A stretch of DNA of 34,494 bases from a virus. The stretch is from the IMG/VR virus record IMGVR_UViG_3300036944_000036, positions 1 through 34,494 of that record, one strand, 5' to 3'. The notes beneath the pieces are model-generated. The model saw only the letters and a program-made list of their open reading frames with translations. It searched no databases and was not told where the DNA came from. The first letter of the stretch is position 1; each line of letters opens with the position of its first letter. This document shows positions 15,639 to 22,342 of the stretch, piece by piece. Both the position numbers and the translations under genes were made by a program.

Positions 15639-15989
15639 TCACAAGATAGCTATCACAATTGTACAACCGCCGCCTGATTTAATCGACCCCCTTGCAATCT
15701 CTATTTTGTCAAACTGTCCGTCATCGTCAAACACGCCTGCATCTTGCAATGCGTCAAATAAGCCTTTTAGCCTATTGTCTAGGTCAATGCTGCGCCTATC
15801 CCGCGGGAAGATTGTAATGATCGCCATAAGCCTGTTTGAGCCAAAGCTAGGCACTTTGTTGACCGTGACGTACTCTTGCACCGCTAGTTTGTAATCCCTG
15901 CCGCCTTGACTAAGAATTGTCCTGCCCCTAAAGTTGCGCCAGTAGGTGTTCATTGATGGCGGTAACGGTAGTTGCAGGGTAGCAATCAC
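15639..15989 (-). CDS. rusA: RusA-like Holliday junction resolvase
   Basis: This 116-aa protein starts with the typical beta strand and PPS motif (LQLPLPPSMNTYWRN). It contains DLDNRLKGLFDALQDAGVFDDD. Asp69, Asp71, Lys75 and Asp90 correspond one residue earlier to the catalytic Asp70, Asp72, Lys76 and Asp91 of E. coli RusA. The enzyme cuts four-way junctions formed by recombination or replication and would clear concatemers before packaging. Its ATG overlaps the upstream stop as ATGA. Confidence 0.9.
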   Translation of the reverse strand: MIATLQLPLPPSMNTYWRNFRGRTILSQGGRDYKLAVQEYVTVNKVPSFGSNRLMAIITIFPRDRRSIDLDNRLKGLFDALQDAGVFDDDGQFDKIEIARGSIKSGGGCTIVIAIL

Positions 15990-16252
15990 AGCAGCGCCTC
16001 AATCTGGGCTAATAAATCTTCTTCCGTAACCCCATACTTTTGAGCAAACGCCTTTTTGCCCAGTCCATGTACCCCATCATTGCCCACATGATGAGTCGGA
16101 CATAACGGTATAACCAGCGCATTTTCACGTTTCATTCCTAATCGCCGTATGTGATGAATGTGGGCTGGCGTTTCCCCATATCCTAAGTGTCGGCACAACG
16201 AGCAACCTAGCCCTGCAAGTTTCTCGTAATGCTTACGTTGCGCTTTGGTCAA
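15986..16252 (-). CDS. Ref-like HNH nuclease
   Basis: From TTG 16252 (six bases after GAGG) this is 88 aa and starts like its family, MTKAQRKHYEKLAGLGC. Cys17-x2-Cys20, HIHHI (31-35), CPTHH (51-55) and His62 form a zinc-bound HNH site. The layout resembles P1 Ref, a nuclease that acts with host RecA on displaced strands, and similar phage proteins. A TTG start at 16291 is also open but overlaps the upstream gene by far more. The family call is from motif pattern; RecA dependence is not shown here. Confidence 0.75.
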   Translation of the reverse strand: MTKAQRKHYEKLAGLGCSLCRHLGYGETPAHIHHIRRLGMKRENALVIPLCPTHHVGNDGVHGLGKKAFAQKYGVTEEDLLAQIEALL

Positions 16253-16406
16253 CTTGAGCCTCTGTCCATTCTTGAAGATCAACCACCACAATTTGCATAT
16301 CTACAGCAATGTCAGCGGCTGCGTCATATTTGCCTTGCAATACAAATTTTTGGTATTGATGAATCATTGCTTTAAGTTTAATTAGGCTTTCAGAATAATC
16401 TTTCAT
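16233..16406 (-). CDS. small helical protein of unknown function
   Basis: This 57-aa frame starts MKDYSESLIKLKAMIHQYQK. It continues as an acidic amphipathic helix pair (YDAAADIAVDMQIVVVDLQE). Its ATG overlaps the upstream stop as ATGA, and the following nuclease gene starts within its last 20 bases. The position and coupling support it; no family is recognised. Confidence 0.65.
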   Translation of the reverse strand: MKDYSESLIKLKAMIHQYQKFVLQGKYDAAADIAVDMQIVVVDLQEWTEAQVDQSAT

Positions 16407-16732
16407 TTGGTTATTTTCTCAATTTGTCGGTTACTGGCTTGCTCGGTGCGCCAAGCATCAAATCGCATTTGTGCGCTAGTCATACGCCATTTGAGTAGTT
16501 CGGCCTGCTCGGTTGCTGCCCCAATAGCGTCACAATGGGTTTGATATTTAGGGTTAGCATAAGCCTCACGCTCTTGGCCTCCAATGCTAGTTTCGCCTGA
16601 TTCTTTCATTAGGATTGCTTTTAGGCTTGACTTGAACGCCTCCAGTTGCGCCAGTTCTCCCTTTGCTTTGGCATATGCTGGCGCATTGTCCCAAATGTAC
16701 TCAATTGCTGGATGTGGGCTGTATTCACTCAT
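16403..16732 (-). CDS. conserved helical phage protein of the recombination region
   Basis: This 109-aa protein is entirely helical. It carries YIWDNAPAYAKAKGELAQLE, then ILMKESGETS, GGQEREAYANPKYQ and a C-terminal RMTSAQMRFDAWRTEQASNR. I recall this pattern as a very common small phage protein next to resolvase and nuclease genes. Its role is unknown. It begins as ATGA over the methyltransferase stop. Confidence 0.7.
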   Translation of the reverse strand: MSEYSPHPAIEYIWDNAPAYAKAKGELAQLEAFKSSLKAILMKESGETSIGGQEREAYANPKYQTHCDAIGAATEQAELLKWRMTSAQMRFDAWRTEQASNRQIEKITK

Positions 16733-17438
16733 TTAAGTAACTCCCATGCAGTTGCTGCACATAAAGGGACTTGTCCATTTCCAATGGCTTTAAGTCTGTC
16801 CACCCTATCGGCCATCCCATCAGCCACTCTGTCCACAGGGGGTTCAGTTTTCCACCATTGTGCAGACCCGATACTTGCTCCCCAAGGTTTCCCTTGCCTC
16901 TGTCCCTCAAAGCATGACGAGAATCCTGCGCTTTTGGTGTTCCCCACATTGTTGGTTTTTTCATGTCTTTGCAAGGAATACCCCCTGAGTACATCACTTG
17001 TTCCGCTAAATTTCCACACGGGACTGTAGTCCTCCCGCTTTTCTCTCTCCAACTTATCCTGTACTCCATTGCTTCTTCGCTGCGACCTGATATTGCTGTA
17101 GCTGTTGGTGTTAGCCAAAATCCAGATTCGTTCTCGTTTATGTTTTGCACCAATGTCTGCCGCAGATATAACTCCCCACCGACTGTCATACCCCATTGAG
17201 GTAAGGTCTGCAAGGACTCGTTCAAGTCCTCTAGTAACGAGCATTGGACTGTTCTCCACAAATGCGAATCTTGGTCGAACCTCGCCAATAATCCGTGCCA
17301 TTTCTCGCCACATTCCTGACCTTTCTCCGTCAAGTCCGTCTCCTTTTCCTGCAACTGAGATGTCTTGGCATGGAAACCCGCCAGATACAACGTCAACAAT
17401 TCCTCGCCACGGCTTTCCGTCAAAGGTTTGTACGTCAT
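16725..17438 (-). CDS. second coding-like frame inside the methyltransferase gene
   Basis: A different minus-strand frame is open across the whole methyltransferase gene (16725-17621). From ATG 17438 it gives 237 aa, starting MTYKPLTESRGEELLTLYLA. It continues with GLLARFDQDSHLWRTVQCSL, LQTLPQWGMTVGGELYLRQT and ESGFWLTPTATA, and ends near EWLMGWPIGWTDLKPL. From memory, this pattern recurs in phage proteins labelled DNA methylase or hypothetical, in the same register relative to C5 methyltransferases. It may be a second protein or a by-product of methyltransferase codon constraints. The ribosome site before 17438 is weak (GGG directly adjacent), which lowers confidence. Confidence 0.45.
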   Translation of the reverse strand: MTYKPLTESRGEELLTLYLAGFHAKTSQLQEKETDLTEKGQECGEKWHGLLARFDQDSHLWRTVQCSLLEDLNESLQTLPQWGMTVGGELYLRQTLVQNINENESGFWLTPTATAISGRSEEAMEYRISWREKSGRTTVPCGNLAEQVMYSGGIPCKDMKKPTMWGTPKAQDSRHALRDRGKGNLGEQVSGLHNGGKLNPLWTEWLMGWPIGWTDLKPLEMDKSLYVQQLHGSYLNE

Positions 17439-17616
17439 CCCAAATCGGGAAAGGCGGGAGAATTTTGTCATTTTGTCTGGCGCACAATACGCTTGCTGGG
17501 TATTGTTCCCACTCAACGGCGCAGACGGTTCGCCATCCAAGCAAGTGTCCCCCAAGTATTCCTCCCCCAGCTCCTGCGAACAAAGCGAGTTCATTAAGGC
17601 TTGACTGATTAACCAT
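16729..17616 (-). CDS. DNA C5-cytosine methyltransferase
   Basis: This 295-aa protein has motif I LFAGAGGGILGG (12-23) and motif IV GGFPCQDIS with catalytic Cys83. Motif VI is ENSPML (121-126), motif VIII RERIWIL (161-167), and motif X AIGNGQVPL (277-285). The target-recognition region lies between about 170 and 260 and is short. The enzyme transfers a methyl group from SAM to C5 of cytosine; its site cannot be read from the sequence. No restriction enzyme is beside it, so a solitary, anti-restriction role is likely. The start overlaps the endonuclease VII gene's end by 8 bases. A second open frame covers the whole gene. Confidence 0.92.
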   Translation of the reverse strand: MVNQSSLNELALFAGAGGGILGGHLLGWRTVCAVEWEQYPASVLCARQNDKILPPFPIWDDVQTFDGKPWRGIVDVVSGGFPCQDISVAGKGDGLDGERSGMWREMARIIGEVRPRFAFVENSPMLVTRGLERVLADLTSMGYDSRWGVISAADIGAKHKRERIWILANTNSYSNIRSQRRSNGVQDKLEREKREDYSPVWKFSGTSDVLRGYSLQRHEKTNNVGNTKSAGFSSCFEGQRQGKPWGASIGSAQWWKTEPPVDRVADGMADRVDRLKAIGNGQVPLCAATAWELLK

Positions 17617-17983
17617 GACATTCTAAATATCCTGATAAATTTTTAAGCAACAAAGGATCATCTTTACAAAGGCCTAAAACCGTATTGCATCGATTACATA
17701 AAATTTCTCTAATTTTCAATGTTTTGTGGCAATGATCTACATGGGGTTTGTTTTGTTTATCAGTTCCAATTAATTGTTTTTTACAAATAGCACAACATCC
17801 GTTTTGTTTTAAATACTGTTTATCAAACCATTCAAAAGCAACGCCGTATTTTCTGACAAGTTCTTGTCTGTAATTTTTATCTCTATTATTAATTCTATTT
17901 TCTTTAACTTTTTCGGGGTTTGCAATTCTCCATGCTTTTGCTTTTTCTCTTGCATATTCAGAACTTTTCCAACTTGTTTTCAT
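17609..17983 (-). CDS. recombination endonuclease VII
   Basis: From ATG 17983 (ATGA overlap with the upstream stop) this is 124 aa. Zinc cysteines lie at Cys64, Cys67, Cys96 and Cys99. HVDHCH (81-86) holds the catalytic His-Asp-His set, and REILCNRCNTVLGLCKDD is the family hallmark. The basic N-terminus (REKAKAWRIANPEKVKENR) is usual. Relatives of T4 gp49 cut branched DNA. It is one of three junction or flap nucleases within 2.4 kb here. A longer start at 18016 is open but less well placed. Confidence 0.9.
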   Translation of the reverse strand: MKTSWKSSEYAREKAKAWRIANPEKVKENRINNRDKNYRQELVRKYGVAFEWFDKQYLKQNGCCAICKKQLIGTDKQNKPHVDHCHKTLKIREILCNRCNTVLGLCKDDPLLLKNLSGYLECHG

Positions 17984-18276
17984 ATCAAATCCATCTGTTT
18001 CGGCATAACTTTCCATTCCCGTTCTGCCCGACCTGATTTGCTTTGCACGTTGCGCCCAGTTAGCAAGATTTCATGGTTGCGTTCTAATTCACTTAAACGC
18101 CTGGCTACTTGGTTGCCATCGAGTCCTGTAATCTGCGCTATACCGTCTTTTCCCATTGCCCCATACTTGCATAAGGCTTGAATAATAATCGTGGCGTGTT
18201 GAGCCGCTAAAGACTTTGCAAAGTCAGCAGCAGCCCAACTAGTGACGGGATCGGTGTTTCGAGCAACTTGGTTCAT
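17980..18276 (-). CDS. winged helix-turn-helix protein
   Basis: This 98-aa protein starts MNQVARNTDPVTSWAAADFA. Its middle holds GKDGIAQITGLDGNQVARRL, a helix-turn-helix, followed by a wing-like strand pair (EILLTGRNVQSKSGRAEREW). Small winged-helix phage proteins of this type may bind origins or regulate genes. Its position before the junction nucleases does not settle which. It is coupled to the gene upstream by an ATGA overlap. Confidence 0.65.
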   Translation of the reverse strand: MNQVARNTDPVTSWAAADFAKSLAAQHATIIIQALCKYGAMGKDGIAQITGLDGNQVARRLSELERNHEILLTGRNVQSKSGRAEREWKVMPKQMDLI

Positions 18277-18605
18277 GTGTTTTTCCCTTTAAACAGATTC
18301 TTTGCTGCTTCAAAACCTTCTTCCCAACCGTTGTGATAATCAGATGTTGGCGGCTCTACGTAGTCAGGCGGTTCATTAGATGCTTGTTCAGGCTTGGCTA
18401 ACTGCGCCTCAAGTTCTGCAATGCGTTCGTGGAACGGCTTGAGCATATCCCAATCCGGATAAAACTCTTGCTTGGCTAACTTTTGCTCAAGTGCTGCGAT
18501 AGCTTGGTTATTGCGATCCAAAACATATTGTGGCGCAGCATAGTCAAGCCAAGCATTGTTAGTCTGTAAAGCATCCAACGCTTGCTGTAATAGTTCACGG
18601 CTCAT
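18273..18605 (-). CDS. small accessory phage protein, coiled-coil
   Basis: This 110-aa protein begins MSRELLQQALDALQTNNAWL. Two heptad-like segments follow (NNQAIAALEQKLAKQEFY, RIAELEAQLAKPEQAS), then a Pro-rich tail with YHNGWEEGFEAAKNL. Proteins of this form are common in early accessory regions of phages and have no known role. Its start overlaps the upstream stop as ATGA. Confidence 0.6.
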   Translation of the reverse strand: MSRELLQQALDALQTNNAWLDYAAPQYVLDRNNQAIAALEQKLAKQEFYPDWDMLKPFHERIAELEAQLAKPEQASNEPPDYVEPPTSDYHNGWEEGFEAAKNLFKGKNT

Positions 18606-18847
18606 TTGTTTTTCTCCCGCAATAAATCTGACACGGCCTGTGCAAATTCAAGGCTAGACCATTCTTCACCATCATTAAGGATTTGCTTAATTTCGTCTTT
18701 GTGAAGTTCTTGCCATTCAGGTTTTTCTTCAGCACGAATTAACTCGGCAAATTTTTCAAGATGCGGAGGATTTGCCAACCAACACCAACTCTGCGTTTCC
18801 CATTCCATTCCGGCCTGTTCAGCCAGTTTTTTAATGTAATCGCTCAT
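18602..18847 (-). CDS. small accessory phage protein
   Basis: From ATG 18847 (TAATG overlap, GGAGG ribosome site) this is 81 aa. It starts MSDYIKKLAEQAGMEWETQS, followed by PPHLEKFAELIRAEEKPEWQ. The N-terminal part resembles a common phage early-region module of unknown function. A longer frame from 18913 would run deep into the preceding gene and lacks a ribosome site. Confidence 0.6.
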   Translation of the reverse strand: MSDYIKKLAEQAGMEWETQSWCWLANPPHLEKFAELIRAEEKPEWQELHKDEIKQILNDGEEWSSLEFAQAVSDLLREKNK

Positions 18848-19095
18848 TACACCTCCTGACGGTACAGGGCAACAGCACCAGGCTCTGCGGTAAACACAAT
18901 CCGACCATCGCAATGCATCCAGTACGCAGGCTTGCGTTCCAACTCCTTAGTGATCCGTTTGATTTCTCGTTGCAGATCATCAATAACTTTTTGGTGATCT
19001 GGGTCAACGCTGCAATAATCTTCAGACCAAATGGTCAGCACAAGATAAGCACGTTCAATTAAGGCAAGTTGACTAGCCAATTGTTGGTCAGTCAT
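18847..19095 (-). CDS. small accessory phage protein
   Basis: From ATG 19095 (ATGA overlap) this is 82 aa: MTDQQLASQLALIERAYLVL, then a charged helix DLQREIKRITKELER, and a C-terminal short beta segment AYWMHCDGRIVFTAEPG. No family is recognised. The upstream extension to 19137 overlaps the previous gene and is unlikely. Confidence 0.6.
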   Translation of the reverse strand: MTDQQLASQLALIERAYLVLTIWSEDYCSVDPDHQKVIDDLQREIKRITKELERKPAYWMHCDGRIVFTAEPGAVALYRQEV

Positions 19096-19382
19096 GTTAA
19101 ATCCCTTTGCTTGATTAGTTCGGCAGCACGTTTGCACAGGCCAAAGTGGTGATAAGTGTCCTCATGGTTGTACACAAGCTCAAAACACGCTTGGCGCTCT
19201 TTTGCAACAGCATCCCGCATGATTTTTAAGTAATCTTCAGCGCAACCTTTACGCTCTACTGCCGCGGCCTCGTCACACATTTCAAGCAAAGCCATTTCAA
19301 CTTCGTTTTGCCAGTATTCAATGCTGCCAACAGCCAAGTCAACGCCATGATTTTCTAATAATTTGCGGAATTTTTCGTTCAT
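19092..19382 (-). CDS. small accessory phage protein
   Basis: From ATG 19382 (ATGA overlap) this is 96 aa: MNEKFRKLLENHGVDLAVGS, then EMALLEMCDEAAAVERKGCA and a His-containing stretch YNHEDTYHHFGLCKRAAELI. It is helical with several Cys and His residues, but these do not form a recognisable zinc motif. The function is unknown. Confidence 0.6.
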   Translation of the reverse strand: MNEKFRKLLENHGVDLAVGSIEYWQNEVEMALLEMCDEAAAVERKGCAEDYLKIMRDAVAKERQACFELVYNHEDTYHHFGLCKRAAELIKQRDLT

Positions 19383-19576
19383 AGCATCACCAATGATAAA
19401 AGTGGGAAGAAACCAAACACAAGCGCCAACATTAACAAGCCAACTACCCAAGCAATAGGCGGTATGCGTTCGTCAGCTGCCGAATAGCGTGTCTGATTAC
19501 GCATTGTGCGAGTGGTGCGACCTGTCCAGTTAGGATCGCCAAGGTCAGTCAAAAAAGGCCAGTTACGCTTATTCAT
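19379..19576 (-). CDS. small membrane protein
   Basis: From ATG 19576, nine bases after GAGGAGG, this is 65 aa. It starts with a soluble basic part MNKRNWPFLTDLGDPNWTGR. The C-terminus is a strongly hydrophobic segment WVVGLLMLALVFGFFPLLSL that should span the inner membrane. Its place in the early accessory block suggests a host-takeover or exclusion role, but nothing specific supports this. Confidence 0.6.
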   Translation of the reverse strand: MNKRNWPFLTDLGDPNWTGRTTRTMRNQTRYSAADERIPPIAWVVGLLMLALVFGFFPLLSLVML

Positions 19577-19832
19577 CGCTGCCATCCTCCTCGTTAGCTG
19601 TCACGGTTTCAATGTGATTAATGTCAATGAAATGCGTGTACATTGGCACAGCACACATCAACACCTCGTCACGATCAATCTTGATGTACGGTTCGCCATT
19701 GCTGTCTGTTTTTACGCCATCGGCAAATTGATCCATAAGCTCTGCAATCTTTTTGTCGGTCAGCTCACGACTGAGTTCACGCATCAATTGGCGCTTGCCT
19801 TCGTCTGTTAATTGAATGTATGAGTATTTCAT
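19569..19832 (-). CDS. small acidic accessory protein
   Basis: This 87-aa protein starts MKYSYIQLTDEGKRQLMREL, with a helix rich in Arg/Glu (SRELTDKKIAELMDQFADGV) and a beta segment (GEPYIKIDRDEVLMCAVPMY). It ends in an acidic tail. It is 3 bases from the upstream small gene. No family recognised. Confidence 0.6.
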   Translation of the reverse strand: MKYSYIQLTDEGKRQLMRELSRELTDKKIAELMDQFADGVKTDSNGEPYIKIDRDEVLMCAVPMYTHFIDINHIETVTANEEDGSDE

Positions 19833-19835
19833 GGC

Positions 19836-19985
19836 TTATCCCTTGAACCCGTTGGCTTTCAGGAATTGCTGCTCGTCTGGGCTTGCCATGCAAATTGCCA
19901 TCATGTGTTTTTGCAAATATGCCGCTAACTTTGCGCGGTTCTTGTCTGATGGGTCTGTCTTAAACGCTTGAATCAATTTACTCAT
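19836..19985 (-). CDS. tiny first gene of the second leftward unit
   Basis: This 49-aa frame reads MSKLIQAFKTDPSDKNRAKL, then AAYLQKHMMAICMASPDEQQ and FLKANGFKG. ATG 19985 has AAAGG eight bases upstream. It is the first gene after the operator-bearing gap and therefore the first product of that promoter region. It is basic, helical and unrecognised. It is too short for routine calling, but ribosome site and position support it. Confidence 0.7.
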   Translation of the reverse strand: MSKLIQAFKTDPSDKNRAKLAAYLQKHMMAICMASPDEQQFLKANGFKG

Positions 19986-20170
19986 TTAATGTACCTTTAT
20001 TTGTCGTATGGCGTTGTTGCCATGTACAGATATTAAGCTATCTAAACAATAATTGCATAAGTGTTTACCCTAGTTTTGCAATTATTTTTAATTTATTGGG
20101 GTTTTTACAACAAGGTGCGGGTACTCGCTGAACAAGGAGTGTGGAGGGACACGGCTTTCCCCGCAATTTA
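19986..20170. other. 185-bp intergenic control region
   Basis: The gap separates the exonuclease gene from the small accessory genes. It carries an operator copy at 20028-20048 and AT-rich promoter-like sequence. On its right side is a GC-richer part (20116-20165) in which GCGGG and CCCGC can pair around an inner GTGT/ACAC hairpin. No classic terminator with a T-run is seen. No gene is seen here. Confidence 0.6.
20028..20048. promoter_or_regulatory. operator copy 2 with leftward -10 element
   Basis: AGATA (20028-20032), spacer TTAAGC and TATCT (20039-20043), followed by AAACA, match the operator at 22292-22312 in 20 of 21 positions. On the minus strand the sequence TAATAT within it lies where a -10 element would sit, as in the other copy. 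The -35 region (ATGCAA, 17 bases away) is a poor match. I infer a second repressor-controlled leftward promoter for the genes from 19985 onward. Confidence 0.7.
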
Positions 20171-20905
20171 TTATAGGTTGTTTTTACGCTTGTAGAACGC
20201 TAGTAAATACTGAAAGCAATCCCATGCAGAGGCTAAATCTTCCTCTGAATGTTCAATCAGTTTTACATCGCCTTCGGCAGTAAAAAACACATTGGCGCAT
20301 CTGGCTGTAGGCTTGCCAAGGCCGACACGGTAAGCCGCCAATTGCATCAGTTGCTCATGATACGGCGCAACCTTCTCGAGCTTATCTTTGCTTTTAAAGT
20401 CGATCACGATGTTTTCAGCAATCAAATCAACTTTTCCGCCAAATCCCTCGTATGCAAATGAGCGTTCTGCTTCCCAAGTTTGGTCATGCCCAAAGTGGAT
20501 TCTGATCGACGCATCAACCTGGTCAACGTAAACAGGGTAATCGTCTTGTTCGCCACTATAAAACCGTTCCAACACGCCGTGCATCATCGTCCCGCGATCC
20601 ATAGCGTCACGGCCTGTGGACTTGGAATCGGAAATAACCCTTTCTAACCAGTTTTCCTCCGTTTCGCCAGCAATGCGTGGCAACGTTAGCGCCGCCAATA
20701 ACACTTGTTGTTGCAACCAAGTGTTAAGACCAGGCTTGGCAATAATTCCAAGAATTGTTGTCACCGACGGTACTAACCCACGTTCTCTTGCGTCACGGAC
20801 TGTGGTGTTGCGCTCTTTCCCGTTTTTACCAATAACCCGATACGCTGGTGAACCGTCAGCTGCGTACCAATGGCCTGATTCTGAGTCTGCTGATTTAATT
20901 ATCAC
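20171..20905 (-). CDS. PD-(D/E)XK exonuclease-type protein
   Basis: From GTG 20905, after an ideal GAGGAG ribosome site, this is 244 aa. The active-site pattern reads GGKVDLIAENIVIDFKSKD, giving Asp160 and Asp169-x-Lys171. An upstream helix carries His109 and Glu113 (GTMMHGVLERF), and the later QLMQLAAYR is the usual Q-x3-Y-like motif. This is the RecB/Cas4-type nuclease fold. Beside an Erf-type annealing protein and SSB it probably resects double-strand ends for phage recombination. A TTG start at 20920 would add five residues. Confidence 0.82.
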   Translation of the reverse strand: MIIKSADSESGHWYAADGSPAYRVIGKNGKERNTTVRDARERGLVPSVTTILGIIAKPGLNTWLQQQVLLAALTLPRIAGETEENWLERVISDSKSTGRDAMDRGTMMHGVLERFYSGEQDDYPVYVDQVDASIRIHFGHDQTWEAERSFAYEGFGGKVDLIAENIVIDFKSKDKLEKVAPYHEQLMQLAAYRVGLGKPTARCANVFFTAEGDVKLIEHSEEDLASAWDCFQYLLAFYKRKNNL

Positions 20906-21098
20906 GTTTTCTCTCCTCAATCATTGCGTCAGCAATTTCGTAAGCCCAAATTGCAAGAAGTTTTACATCATCTACTAAATCAGTATTGCCAGATAACAAA
21001 CCCTGCAATGCACCCTGAGCAAAATAATCCCGTAAAACAATATGTGAATCCGACATAACATTTATTTGTTTTTGTAATGCTAAAAAATCGTCTTTCAT
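20895..21098 (-). CDS. conserved small helical phage protein
   Basis: This 67-aa protein starts MKDDFLALQKQINVMSDSHI and continues with YFAQGALQGLLSGNTDLVDD and a helix ending in ADAMIEERKRDN. The form is common among small proteins of phage recombination regions. Its function is unknown. It is joined to both neighbours by overlaps (ATGA upstream, 11 bases downstream). Confidence 0.7.
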   Translation of the reverse strand: MKDDFLALQKQINVMSDSHIVLRDYFAQGALQGLLSGNTDLVDDVKLLAIWAYEIADAMIEERKRDN

Positions 21099-21238
21099 TT
21101 TTGTACCTTTTTGGCTAATTGTTTAAGCATTTCGATTGCATCTTGCAAATCTTGCATGGCTCTAGCGTCTAAAACCATGCCTTCGTACCATTGTTGGATG
21201 CGCCAAGAAATAAGTATTGCTTCTTCTGATTGGCTCAT
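21095..21238 (-). CDS. tiny helical protein after ssb
   Basis: This 47-aa frame starts MSQSEEAILISWRIQQWYEG and ends in an amphipathic helix LQDAIEMLKQLAKKVQK. Its ATG lies one base after the ssb stop, and its TGA overlaps the next ATG. The coupling supports a real gene. No function is recognised. Confidence 0.68.
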   Translation of the reverse strand: MSQSEEAILISWRIQQWYEGMVLDARAMQDLQDAIEMLKQLAKKVQK

Positions 21239-21239
21239 T

Positions 21240-21674
21240 CTAAAAAGGGACGTCATCGATCATGTCATCAAGCGGGACAACGATGCCTTCTTTGATCTGA
21301 CGATACGCATCAGACTTTGGTTTGGCAGGTGCAGCTGGCGGTGCATCCTCTACAGGTTTGCCGCCAAGCATCTGCATCTGGTCAGCAACAACCTCAGTTG
21401 TGTATTGATCCACGCCATCTTTGTTTTGCCACTTTCGAGTGGTCATACGACCCGCTACAAAGACCTGTGAGCCTTTTTTTAGGTAATCGGCACATATTCC
21501 TGCCAACTTGCCAAACGCCGTGATCCTGACCCATTCTGTCGTTTCCTTGGTTGCGGTCTTATAACCTACCGCAATTGAGAAATTACAGATTGCATTAGAG
21601 TCAGCGGTGTAACGTACTTCAGGGTCTTTGCCCAAGCGCCCAATAAACTCGCAGCGGTTAAGATCGTTTGCCAT
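21240..21674 (-). CDS. ssb: single-stranded DNA-binding protein
   Basis: This 144-aa protein has the SSB OB-fold start NDLNRCEFIGRLGKDPEVRY, then VRITAFGKLAGICADYLKKG and SQVFVAGRMTTRKW. A Pro/Ala linker precedes the acidic tip DDMIDDVPF that binds partner proteins. It protects single strands and would load or work with the annealing protein encoded just upstream. Start and stop abut neighbours closely. Confidence 0.95.
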   Translation of the reverse strand: MANDLNRCEFIGRLGKDPEVRYTADSNAICNFSIAVGYKTATKETTEWVRITAFGKLAGICADYLKKGSQVFVAGRMTTRKWQNKDGVDQYTTEVVADQMQMLGGKPVEDAPPAAPAKPKSDAYRQIKEGIVVPLDDMIDDVPF

Positions 21675-22249
21675 TATTGTTGTTCCCAGTTTGCTTTAAA
21701 TTGATCGTATGCAGCCTTCAGCGGAATCTGTTGCTCTTTAAAGCAAAGTGTCCATGCTGCCCTAAATATGTCCTTCAAACTTTCGTAACTTACCGCTGAT
21801 GCCATTTGAGCAATTGTGTTGTCTAGCTCAATGCCTTTGGGTTTCTCAATTAGCTTTTCAATTGGTTTAGGCGGTGCTTTAACGGCAGCTGTGCCATCGT
21901 CATCTTCTGACGCAATACCAAGTGCTGCTTGCAGGCCGTAGCGTTTGCCGTAAGTAATTGCCGAACCAAAGCCTTGTGCGTCTTGTTTGGTTGCGGGAAT
22001 AAACAACGTGCCGCAACTAAGTTGTTCGCCTGACTCATGGATAAGGACCGTTTCAACTGCTACGCCACTTTCAGCGGTATGCAACATCTGCACAAAGGCT
22101 AAACCGTTAGCCGACAGAGCAGGCCGCACAGCGTCGATCACACTAGCTAGGCTAGAGTATGCAGATTTAAAGTGGGGATTTTTACTATCTTTGGCTGCGT
22201 GGGACATTGCCGCTTGAGCCTTGACTAATGCTTTTGCTAATTCATTCAT
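21674..22249 (-). CDS. erf: ERF-family single-strand annealing protein
   Basis: This 191-aa protein has the ERF signature: KNPHFKSAYSSLASVIDAVR in the N-terminal part and GFGSAITYGKRYGLQAALGI near the centre. EDDDG and a flexible Pro/Lys linker follow. ERF proteins anneal complementary single strands, as in P22. It is the first gene of the leftward unit and sits behind the promoter at 22294-22322. With SSB and the PD-(D/E)XK nuclease it makes a complete annealing pathway. Confidence 0.92.
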   Translation of the reverse strand: MNELAKALVKAQAAMSHAAKDSKNPHFKSAYSSLASVIDAVRPALSANGLAFVQMLHTAESGVAVETVLIHESGEQLSCGTLFIPATKQDAQGFGSAITYGKRYGLQAALGIASEDDDGTAAVKAPPKPIEKLIEKPKGIELDNTIAQMASAVSYESLKDIFRAAWTLCFKEQQIPLKAAYDQFKANWEQQ

Positions 22250-22291
22250 TTATGCACCTGTATAAAATCCTGACGGGTATGTCAGTAAGAT

Positions 22292-22312
22292 AGATATTAA
22301 GGTATCTAAACA
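22292..22312. promoter_or_regulatory. operator copy 1 at the main leftward promoter
   Basis: AGATA (22292-22296), six bases, then TATCT (22303-22307) and AAACA. With one more base on each side it is a perfect TAGATA/TATCTA inverted repeat. The site covers the -10 and spacer of the leftward promoter, so a bound repressor would block it. It differs from the copy at 20028-20048 at one base only. Confidence 0.75.
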
Positions 22313-22322
22313 GATAAGTCAA
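22294..22322 (-). promoter_or_regulatory. leftward sigma70-type promoter
   Basis: On the minus strand the -35 element is TTGACT (22322-22317) and the -10 is TAATAT (22299-22294), separated by exactly 17 bases. This is the best promoter match seen in the control regions. It would start RNA shortly before 22285 and drive erf, ssb and the genes beyond. The operator overlaps it. Confidence 0.75.
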
Positions 22323-22342
22323 CACATACAAAACCTCATCTG

